Origin: Forficula auricularia
Taxonomy: Eukaryota; Arthropoda; Insecta; Dermaptera; Forficulidae
Length of the DNA stretch: 64,000 bases
Reading direction: 5' to 3'
Assembly (NCBI GenBank): GCA_024734495.1
Contig: JALMQS010000817.1
Coordinates: 248,001-312,000 of the forward strand
Shown piece after piece: positions 56,640-64,000 of the stretch. The notes beneath the pieces are model-generated. The model searched no databases. It was not told the DNA's origin and saw only the letters and a list, made by a program, of their open reading frames with translations. The position numbers and the translations under genes are program-made. Positions within the stretch are counted from its first letter, which is position 1. The number at the start of each line of letters is the position of its first letter.

Positions 56640-56870
56640 TTTTTATTTATTTAAATAATAATCGCGGTTCATTAACGGGAGAGAAAGGCGACCAAGGCGG
56701 CTTAATAATTAAGTAAATATCCGCCGGTAATTCAATAATATCTTAATTATTAACGCAGATGGGTTAATCAGGCCAAACATCCATTAATAACTAGCTAGGG
56801 GGGGGGGGAATATTCCTATCTATAATTGATTAATCCGCAGTGTAAATAAATAATAACGGCACCGGAAATA
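56640..56870. other. TAAT-rich unique patch
   Basis: GC-richer islands (GGGAGAGAAAGGCGACCAAGG, read in part) alternate with TTAATTATTAA, GGTTAATC, CATTAATAAC and GATTAATCCG words, plus a G run. It has the look of single-copy DNA with homeodomain-type sites inside the gene's intron A-B; an enhancer role is speculation. Confidence 0.3.
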
Positions 56871-57026
56871 ATATATATATATATATGAGCATTATAAATA
56901 TTAAATGAAATCCCTAGATGTTCTACAATTGTTTTAAACAAAAATCAAACAAAAAGTAGCAAAAAATGAATGAAAATGAATAAATATATATTAAAAATAT
57001 CCACTGTTCTTTTATTGTTTCTTTAC

Positions 57027-57119
57027 CTCTAGTAAAGAACTGCGTTATTTTCTTCGTAGCTATACTGATTTGCTTAAAGGGAGTAGGAGGTGCTTCTGTA
57101 TCGGAATCTATAACTATTT
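57027..57119 (-). CDS. exon A of repeated-exon gene (5'-most found)
   Basis: Acceptor GTTTTGTTTTTAG, donor AGAG|GTAAAG. Length 93, phase 1-1, 30 codons. It encodes IVIDSDTEAPPTPFKQ, then ISIATKKITQFFTR. IVIDSD followed by acidic residues fits a SUMO-interaction motif. TKKITQFF resembles a PCNA-interacting (PIP) box with T in place of the usual Q. Both suggest a nuclear, DNA-repair or replication-linked partner, as inference only. Earlier exons were not found between here and 64000, so the start codon lies upstream. Confidence 0.7.
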
Positions 57120-57349
57120 CTAAAAACAAAACGAATCCATATTAGTTATTTTTTTTTATTATTATTATTATGAAATTAAACTTTAATTCAGCAGCGGATT
57201 TAACGCAAAAATTAAATAATTTAAGATTTAGCTGACTCCAATAGCCTCAACCAGCGGTAGTCTAGCGATATATATTGTTTAATAATAACGCGGTCAAAAA
57301 CAACTCTCTTTGATATATTAATTAGAAAAACTATTCAAAAATTAAATCT

Positions 57350-57352
57350 CTA

Positions 57353-57395
<43 letters not shown>

Positions 57396-57400
57396 ATATT
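57350..57400. repeat. (TA)n microsatellite
   Basis: About 45 bp of TATATA interrupted by ACATA. Confidence 0.9.
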
Positions 57401-57529
57401 AATATTAAGGGTGTTTCTGAGAACTCATTCATTAAAAGTTTTCATGGAAGGAGTTGAGAGAAAATTTTGAACTTTGACATATTTATGTTTTGGAATATGC
57501 TCTTAAATAAATTATTAACAACTTTTGGG

Positions 57530-57905
57530 CGACCGCCCTCCCCCCCCCCCCCCCTATAGAGGCCCGTGCCTGGCGGGAGTGCAACACGTGCGTCGCACGC
57601 AGGGGTCAAAAAACGGCGGCCAAATCGACAGGGAATTTATAACAATTTTTTTTTATTTTTTTTTATTTTAATGAACTTAAAATATGAGATATGAAATTTG
57701 TAAAAAAAAATTTGAAAAAAAAACATTTATTTTTTTAAAAAATTGAAAAATTGAAAATAAAGTTCTATGGGTGTGTGGGGCGTCTCTGACCCCCCCCCCC
57801 CCCATAAAAATTCCTGGATCCGCCCTTGGTTCCAAGGGGGCCGCGACTTCAAAAAGTTTAAGAAGCACTGCTCTAGTCTATCAAGTTTGAAAACCACTGT
57901 TCTAT
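57530..57905. repeat. hAT-like repeat ends with C runs
   Basis: C runs near 57539-57553 and 57790-57803. The latter leads to ATTCCTGGATCCGCCCTTGG (compare 6018). GTTTAAGAAGCACTGCTC and GTTTGAAAACCACTGTTC near 57857-57902 look like two further hAT right ends. The frames at 57677-57942 are artefacts. Confidence 0.55.
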
Positions 57906-58190
57906 AAGTAAACCCAGAGAACTTTAAAATGCTTGTTTCCAAAAATTTTAATTTTAAAAATTACTCGAAACAAAATCTTCAGCGTTGAAGAACGTTTTCT
58001 TTTTTTATTTAGAATCATTCGTTAAAAAAGAAAAAAAAAGTATTTAATTTTTCTGAACTAGTCGAATATACATATAAAAATTTAATACCCTAGATCTTGT
58101 CTAAGGCCGAATTCAGAAAGAAAACAAGTTGCCTAGAGCTAAAAATTAAACATAAACAAAGCTTGCCATTGGCTGTTTATGTCTCTCTAA

Positions 58191-58598
58191 GGGCCAGTTG
58201 TATGTCGGTTGGTAAAGTCTTTGTAAAAGTTAACAAAGGGTAAAACCTTAGACCATGAAATATATAGACACGCCCTGGTGTCGATTTGGTGAGGGCAACA
58301 TCAACTAGAGAATGTGACGTCATCTGTAGGTAGGAACACCCATGCTATTGCATGGCCATATAGGAATTATTATACATTGAGATAAATTTATCGTAGTTTA
58401 GATTATTTATTTTGGATTCCAATAATCGCAAATTAATATTAGCAAAATATTTATGCGAGAACGTGACGTCATCTGTAGGCGATGTTGGCCTCACTTCACT
58501 CTGTGTGGAGAGTAGCAGAGGGCGTGTCTATATATTTCATGGTCTAAGGTTTTACCTATTGTAAACTTTTACCTTACCAACCGACATACAACTGGCCC
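58191..58598. mobile_element. PIF/Harbinger-like MITE
   Basis: 408 bp with inverted ends GGGCCAGTTGTATGTCGG, flanked by TAA on each side, and arms that continue through CCTTAGACCATGAAATATAT to about 115 bp. The centre has two direct GTGACGTCATCTGTAGG words. The terminus resembles that at 29651. Confidence 0.8.
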
Positions 58599-58899
58599 TA
58601 AGCCAAATCCGCTCCTGGTTAAATTTGAATCTCAAATGGACATATTGACAATTATAACGAATTTTTTGATTAAGTATAATCGAAATTAAATTAAATTTTT
58701 TATTAAATAATCAACATTTCGGAAATATTGATTAATATAGAAACAGAAAAATAATACTTTTCTAAAATTTTATCATGGAAACGTGACGAAACGAAATATC
58801 ACCATCAAAATAAACAATATGACCACTAAAGTTTCAAATCTATACTTATAGTTTCATAGATTATTGATAAAAAAAATAATAAGCACACAAGTATTAGTT

Positions 58900-59575
58900 G
58901 CTTATCTTATTGTTATACCATATATATTTCTTTATTATTTAAAAAAAAATCAAGGGCCCTCAAAATACCTTCACCAATGAAAGAAAAGCTAGTTAAGGCA
59001 CTGATTACACATCTATCTTGTTCACTTTGCCATGTTTTAAAAAAATTCAATTTTTATACCGTGTTTTAGAATCGAAAAAGAGGAAAAATAGATCAAATCT
59101 GATTCCCGCCGCGCTTTGATTTTTTCTTCATTTATTACGTGGATTTTAAAGCAATTTTTTAGCTTCCAAAGCATCAATAAATAATTTTTTTTTTGTCATT
59201 TAAATTATTTTACAAATCGAAATATTCAAAGGGCTGGTTAAGATGTAACATCATGTATATTTTAGGGCGTATATGGATTATTTTATACTAATATTTCATC
59301 TAAATATTTTGAGTTTTTTTTTTCAATTCAAACATTCAAAAACAATTTTTTTTTCGAATTTCCTAAATTTTCCTGTATATTATTTATTAATAAATAAAAT
59401 ATTTAATTATTATAAGGATTTAAATTGAATTAATTTTCATTAGAAAAGTGAAAAAAATTCATTTCTGATAATATTCTTCCTATAATCCTCTAATCGAGTC
59501 TTTCTCAGGCTCTACAACATAAATAAATGTAACAAGTTATAATAAAATACATATCTAAGCTTAACAAAAAGTATT
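58900..59575. other. AT-rich, no recognised feature
   Basis: No coding or repeat feature recognised apart from short T tracts. Confidence 0.4.
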
Positions 59576-59579
59576 GTAG

Positions 59580-60150
59580 TTAGGCGGGCAATAGAAAGCC
59601 AGACATCGTGGCAAAGGATGCGTCGGGGGTGGTGTGGGTTTTGGACGTCCAGATCGTCTCCGCGCTTGCAGGACTGGGTGTTGCCCACCGAAACAAAATA
59701 GAAAAATATAGGGGCAACTCCAGTCTGGTGGATAATATTGCGGAGCGATTTGGCGTCGGGGCGGGCTCGGTCAGGGTCGAGGCCATCACACTCTCGTGGA
59801 AGGGAGTGTGGTGGCATAAAGCGCTGGAGTCCCTCGTCGCCCTGGGTATATCCCAAAAAACAACAAACAATTTGACATATAGGGCGATGAGGGGATCTCT
59901 CCTTAATTTTTACACTTTAGGCAGAAGAACATATAGAGCGGGTGGCGTATGATTATTTTTTGTAAACAAAAAAAAAAGAAATGTGAAATGTGAGTCAGGA
60001 TTAATCCTGGCTCTCTCAGCCACCCTCTCTGAATCTGAATTAATTTGTTCTGAAGCCAAAAGTGTGAAAGATTTGTAAATAAATTTGTGTAATGGTCTAT
60101 TGTCTTGTAAGAGACGGCCCGCTCCTCGAAGGCCCAATAAACAAAATATA
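59580..60150 (+). pseudogene. 5'-truncated LINE 3' end
   Basis: The frame ending at the TGA at 59950-59952 reads RKPDIVAKDASGVVWVLDVQ, IV, then AHRNKIEKYRGN, and later ITLSWKGVWWHKALESLVAL. KPD(I/L)V, DVQ and the H-x-x-K-x-x-K-Y pattern resemble the C-terminal restriction-like endonuclease region of R2/NeSL-type non-LTR retrotransposons. Reverse transcriptase is absent because of 5' truncation (stop at 59581 in this frame). A 3' UTR of about 190 bp ends near AATAAACAAAATATAAATC. The frame is GC-richer than its surroundings and still open. Confidence 0.65.
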
Positions 60151-60280
60151 AATCTAATAATCGATAATCTATATCTACTTAGTTTTCAATAAAACCACAG
60201 CTAGAAACTGCTTAAAAATGGGTTAAATTGTATACCAATTTGGTTCAAAATTTTTATTCCATACCCCCCAGAAGGCCTAC

Positions 60281-60634
60281 ATTTTTTTTTTTAATGATAT
60301 TGATGTGAGAAGGAGATACACCAGAAGGTGCATTCCCTAAAGGCCTGTATGGGATGACCCCTCCATCGTGAAAAGAACAGAGTAGAAGGAAAGAAGCCGG
60401 GATCACGAGCCAAATCTCAGAAAGTTAGATACAATCCAATTTACTAAGTTTTTTAAGGGCTTCGAGCAGTGGTAAATTCTCCGCGCGATAAATTAGGTTA
60501 AATTTGTCTCCCACTTAATTTTATTTCCAGAACCTATACTTACAGAAAAAAATGTCTGGGTATAGCCGGGAATCGAAACCGAGACCTCCGGGTTGCCAGA
60601 CAGAGATGCTGACCATTACCCCAAAGAGGCGGAC
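60281..60634 (-). mobile_element. tRNA-derived SINE family 1 (copy 2)
   Basis: Same family as 26672: A-tail (T run) at 60281-60292, body, B box as GGTTTCGATTCCCGG, A-box-like GGTAATGGTCAGC near 60612. Differences from copy 1 are mostly point changes. Confidence 0.8.
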
Positions 60635-60649
60635 AAACATCACTTTCAA

Positions 60650-61345
60650 AGTTATGACCCCCCCTGGACTAAGATCGTTCCGCCGTGCTTGTGGACTGGT
60701 GGAATCATTGGTCCATATGTCTTCAAAAATGATGATGGTCTAACGTTACAGTCAACGGTGAGCAGTACATAGACATGATTACTTTTTTGGTGCATGAATT
60801 GAAAGAGATTAATGTTGGAGACATGTGGTTTCAGCAGGACGGCGTCACATCCCACACAGCCCGAGATACATTTAATATATTGAAAGAAACATTTGACGAA
60901 CGATTAATTTCACGAAATTGACCTGTTAATTGGCCACCTCGTTCCTGCGATTTGACGCCATTAGATTATTCTCTCTGGGGATATATAAAGTCGCGTGTCT
61001 ACGCCGATAAACCAGAAACAATTAAGAACTTTTTTTTTTGGCTTTTCGGCCTTTCTAGCCATAAGCCCAATTACGATACTAGCTATATTTTTAAAATTTG
61101 TCTCCTACCCCCGGGGTCAGATTTTAGCTGGCTGCCTCGAGTCGGATTCGAACCCGAGTCCCTGGTTAGCTCGCTGTCATGCTACCGCCTAGCCTACCGA
61201 CCCCCCCAATTAAGAACTTGGAAGACAACATTATACGCATTATTGTGAAATACAGCCTGATTTAATGCGAAGAGTGCACGAAAATTTGACCTCCAGATTA
61301 CGCCATGTACACACCAGCCCAAAATCATATTCAAATATTAATGCC
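60650..61345 (+). pseudogene. Tc1/mariner-superfamily transposase, C-terminal half
   Basis: Reads YVFKNDDG, then NGEQYIDMITFLVHELKE, MWFQQDGVTSHTARDTFNIL, then ERLISRN followed by a stop codon where relatives have a residue, then PVNWPPRSCDLTPLDYSLWG and YIKSRVYADKPETIKN. QQDG..SHTA carries one catalytic Asp and DLTPLDYSLWG the third acidic position of DDE/D transposases. A SINE (61032-61206) splits the frame after ETIKN. This is the catalytic type that plausibly pairs with the N-terminal domains at 17.6 and 18.9 kb, but ends of that family were not found here. Confidence 0.75.
61032..61206 (-). mobile_element. tRNA-derived SINE family 4 with 13-bp TSD
   Basis: TSD CAATTAAGAACTT at 61019-61031 and 61207-61219. 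Minus strand: TAGGCTAGGCGGTAGCATG (A-box-like), GGTTCGAATCC (61144-61154), short body and T/A tail at 61032. It inserted in the transposase frame at 60650. Confidence 0.9.
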
Positions 61346-61399
61346 ATAAAATTATCTGTCAAATAAAGCCAATTTCATGGATATTAAAAACATTTTTCT

Positions 61400-62400
61400 G
61401 TCTTTTATTTCAATTTAAAGTTCTCTGCCTCTAAAAAAAAACAATATAAGGGCGTATCTAGGGAAAATAAGTTTTGTTATTTAATAGATGTGAGGGTGAG
61501 CAATTTTTTTATTAGAATCTAATAGAAGAAAATAAGTAAAAAGGGTAAACGGATTGAGTTCTCTCTTCCTTTAGAGCTAAGGCACTGCAAGGATGCCAAA
61601 TCCAAGTCCAGACCTTTTTCACAGTAGTAGAGATTAATTTTTTCATTTGTATTATTCTAGGAACAGCTTTTTGAATCTAGGTAAGAATATATTAAATCGA
61701 AATTAATATCAGATTTAGATATTTGCAAATTATTAATAAATAAACAACGTACAGTCTTGAAAAAGTTTTACTTTTTCTCTAATTTTATTATAACTTGTTG
61801 CATGTATGTTGTAGAGCTTAAGGAATTTTCAAATCGAAGCGATACATTACGCTAAATAAACTTTTTATAAGTATTTAAAAAAATAGTGTTCGTTATTCTA
61901 AAGAACACATGTTTCAATTTATTATTTGGAACAGAACTTAATATGTAATTAATTACACTGCTCAACAAAAATTTGTATCCTGAAACCTAACAATGGATCC
62001 TTGTAGAGTTTTATCTGCCGATTCTCCTGGTGTTTTAAGATTTTTTTTACATCGGGTCAGGTTTTTGAGATGTTTTTAATATATTCTAAACCCCAAAAAA
62101 GGATAACAACAATATTTGAAATCAAAATATTTTGTTTCCTTGGTAGAACAAAGCCTTTTCTTTGATTTTCAATTGACTGCTTGTTTTTAGCTCAATTAGA
62201 ACACAATTTATAACTAATAAAAACTAAGACCTTATGTTTTTATCTGTTTTATTATTCTTTAAAATAAGGTAGTTTTAATAACTAATGTAAAGATTTAAGC
62301 ATCTTTTTTTTTGTTTTGTAAAAAGGGCTAACTGCCCGGCAAGCCCTCTGATATGCAATGTAAAGATATTTCTACTAAAATCTTAGATTCGTCCCTAAAT
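61400..62400. other. AT-rich, no recognised feature
   Basis: No coding region or assignable repeat seen. Scattered T runs only. Confidence 0.4.
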
Positions 62401-62409
62401 AAAATGATT

Positions 62410-63062
62410 CCGCGACATTTCAGCCCCCGACAAAATACCCCCCGAGAAAATTTCCCACGACAAAATATCCCCGACAAAATATCCTTGAGACAAAATATCT
62501 CATGACAAAATAACCCTTCCCCTCGTGAATCTTATGAGTAATGCAAATCGACTCCGGTTCGGTTAATATATATTCAGTTCGGCTCGGTTGGGTTCGTATA
62601 GCTCCTTTTCGGGCTGGCATTTAGACGGTTCGGTTGGCTGAAGCTATATGAACCCAACCGAGCCGAACTGAATATATATTAACCGAACCGGAGTCGATTT
62701 GCATTACTCATAAGAATCACGCGGGGAAGGGTTATTTTGTCATGAGATATTTTTTCGTGGGAAATTTTGTCGGGGGATATTTTGTCGGGGGCGGTGAGTG
62801 TTTCGGGCTCCCATTTTTTTTTCTAATCAAACACACATTGAAAACCGAACCAGCCAATCGTCGGACGGGGTGTGTTTGGGGCTCCCATTTTTTCCTAATC
62901 AAAGACACATTGAAAACCGAACAGCCAATCGTCGGGCAGGGTGTCTCTTTTGTATTCTCCCTTATACAGGGGAATATTTTGTCAGAAGATATTATGCCGG
63001 GGGATATTTTGTCCTTTGTATATTTTGTCGGGGATATTTTGTGGGGGGCTGAAATGTCGCGG
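62410..63062. mobile_element. foldback element with TTTTGTCGGGG subterminal repeats
   Basis: Ends CCGCGACATTTCAGCCCCC and GGGGGCTGAAATGTCGCGG. Each side carries a run of degenerate GACAAAATATCCCC words (about six on each side, spaced about 17-20 bp) in inverted orientation. An inner near-perfect hairpin (CGGTTCGGTTAATATATA and complement) is centred near 62625, and a 75-bp direct duplication lies at about 62804-62943. The frames at 62420-63097 are artefacts. Confidence 0.8.
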
Positions 63063-63164
63063 TACCAAATAAAATAATATATAAAAACAAATAACAAATT
63101 AATAAATTAGTTGATAATAACTCAAAAAAATCACAGAGCTAAACGTAACCTGTTATTGGTTTTG

Positions 63165-63464
63165 AAGGAGACAATACAATAAAAGAGTGTGTCTTCTGAT
63201 GGAATTATAAATTTTATTTATTTATAACGAGACTATAGTTTCGAGGGCTTTGCCCTCTTCATCAGTCTATTACAATGTATTCACAGGAATTAATTTATGA
63301 ATGAAAGGTTAAAATCTTTCATGTGGTTAGGTTAAGAAAATATACAGTGTGGGAAAGTTAGGAATTGAAATTTATACTTGTTTTATTATTTTGACTGTAG
63401 GTGGCGTTCATTGTCTCCTTCAATATATAAAAATTCTGCTACTCTCGGCAAAAACTTTCAATTT
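63165..63464 (-). mobile_element. complete hammerhead retroelement with 13-bp TSD
   Basis: 300 bp flanked by a perfect duplication GTTATTGGTTTTG (63152-63164, 63465-63477). Minus-strand start TTGAAAGTTTTTGCCGAGAG, single hammerhead at 63229-63267, end ATTGTATTGTCTCCTT. GAAGGAGACAAT near the start and ATTGTCTCC at the end can pair. No protein is encoded, so it must be mobilised in trans. Confidence 0.85.
63229..63267 (-). ncRNA. hammerhead ribozyme motif
   Basis: Minus strand: CTGATGA (63259-63265), A, stem II GAGGGC/GCCCUC with AAA loop, GAAAC (63238-63242), UAUA, GUC with cleavage between 63231 and 63230. Six perfect G-C-rich stem II pairs, palindromic stem III ACUAUAGU. Stem I near the core is GA/UC followed by an internal loop. 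Confidence 0.85.
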
Positions 63465-63715
63465 GTTATTGGTTTTGTCAAGTGTTTAAATAAATTAAAT
63501 TAAATTTACAAGCCCTATTTGATCTAACAACCCGAACAAATTTTCGAAATTTTCTTGATTTCCTAGAAGATTTAGGATAGATATATTTCCAATATTGAAA
63601 TTTAATCTTAATGAACTATATAAAGGACTTAAAATTATTGGATAAAAAATACTTGGTAGGTTTCACATTAAGATATAAAAAATAAAACGAATTTATTTTT
63701 GGAGAGTCTTTAATC

Positions 63716-63757
63716 TCGATATATATATTTCGGGTGGCTTACCGGTCGTCAGGAGCA
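63716..63757 (-). ncRNA. hammerhead motif, degenerate stem II
   Basis: CTGACGA (63746-63752), GAAA, AU stem III and AUC|GAG are present, and stem I CUC/GAG pairs. Stem II (CCGGUAAGCCACCC) lost the GGG/CCC register, so cleavage may be weak. Confidence 0.6.
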
Positions 63758-63947
63758 ACAGAAAGTCACTGACCTGGATAAGTCGAATTTGAATACAAGT
63801 CAATGGTTAAATTTATTAGTTTTTAAGGAATTTGGTGTTGGTACTTGGTGAAACATTTTTTAAAATTATTGGATAAAAATACTTGGTAGGTTTCACATTA
63901 AGATATAAAAAAATAAAACGAATTTATTTTTAGAGAATCTTTAATCT

Positions 63948-63987
63948 CGATATATATATTTCGGGTGACTAACCCATCTTCAGGAGA
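63948..63987 (-). ncRNA. hammerhead ribozyme motif
   Basis: CTGAAGA (63977-63983), U, GGG/CCC stem II with loop UUAGUCA, GAAA, AU-palindromic stem III, AUC|GAGAU. Stem I AUCUC pairs GAGAU (five pairs). Confidence 0.8.
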
Positions 63988-64000
63988 TACAGAAAGTAAG

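Larger units (their letters stand above)
63634..64000 (-). mobile_element. tandem hammerhead retroelement (231-bp unit)
   Basis: Two units in direct tandem, ATTATTGG at 63634 and 63865 (period 231), with hammerheads at 63723-63757 and 63953-63987 on the minus strand. The second unit continues past the window end. Same sequence family as 13791 and 36053. Confidence 0.85.

Noticed and set aside
62732..63097. 121-codon minus-strand frame and its plus-strand partner
   Set aside because: Both frames run through inverted GACAAAAT repeats and a direct duplication; no coding signal.

Overview
This window is AT-rich, gene-poor animal DNA, most likely from an arthropod and plausibly an insect. The evidence is a set of mariner relics, tRNA-derived SINEs, hAT/Harbinger-like MITEs, many foldback repeats, and very long introns with canonical GT-AG sites. 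No bacterial operons, rRNA or CRISPR arrays are visible, and the species cannot be named from sequence alone. One 100-N assembly gap lies at 2381-2480.

The only host gene I can support runs on the minus strand from about 57.1 kb (upstream end, continuing outside or unrecognised) to a stop codon at 21422-21424. I reconstructed eleven small exons by eye: A 57027-57119, B 54858-54919, C 51512-51571, D 48798-48905, E 46218-46280, F 41032-41094, G 37490-37549, H 37329-37394, I 30353-30412, J 24201-24272 and K 21422-21507. All use AG/GT boundaries. All except B are mutually phase compatible (each starts with two bases of a split codon and ends with one). The middle exons are diverged copies of one another (consensus D/E-P-I...N-N-F-K). 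Exon A has an acidic SUMO-interaction-like motif and a PIP-box-like motif; exon K has a basic patch and a second SIM-like tail. The product looks like a nuclear, largely disordered protein. I do not recognise the family.

The introns and flanks are packed with mobile DNA. (i) 1-13 kb: minisatellite beside the gap, a 750-bp palindrome, GC-rich composite repeats, ACCGACTTC foldbacks, a hAT-like MITE and a SINE. (ii) 13.8-28.3 kb and scattered to 64 kb: short retroelements carrying type-I hammerhead ribozymes (HHR), mostly as head-to-head pairs, several with 11-15 bp target-site duplications. (iii) 17.3-21.1, 30.7-32.8, 47.6-48.7 and 60.6-61.3 kb: copies and fragments of a Tc1/mariner-like family with TIR CCGGGTGAGTTTTTTTATC. 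(iv) 30.5-33.5, 34.6, 49.4, 50.5, 53.6 and 55.5 kb: deleted or frameshifted mariners. (v) 59.6-60.15 kb: the 3' end of a LINE. (vi) 62.4-63.06 kb: a foldback element built from TTTTGTCGGGG motifs.

The most notable systems are the abundant hammerhead-ribozyme retroelements (retrozyme or Penelope-like type), with at least eleven near-intact motifs, and the repeated symmetric small-exon gene that hosts many of them in its introns. All calls are from reading the sequence; no searches were run.
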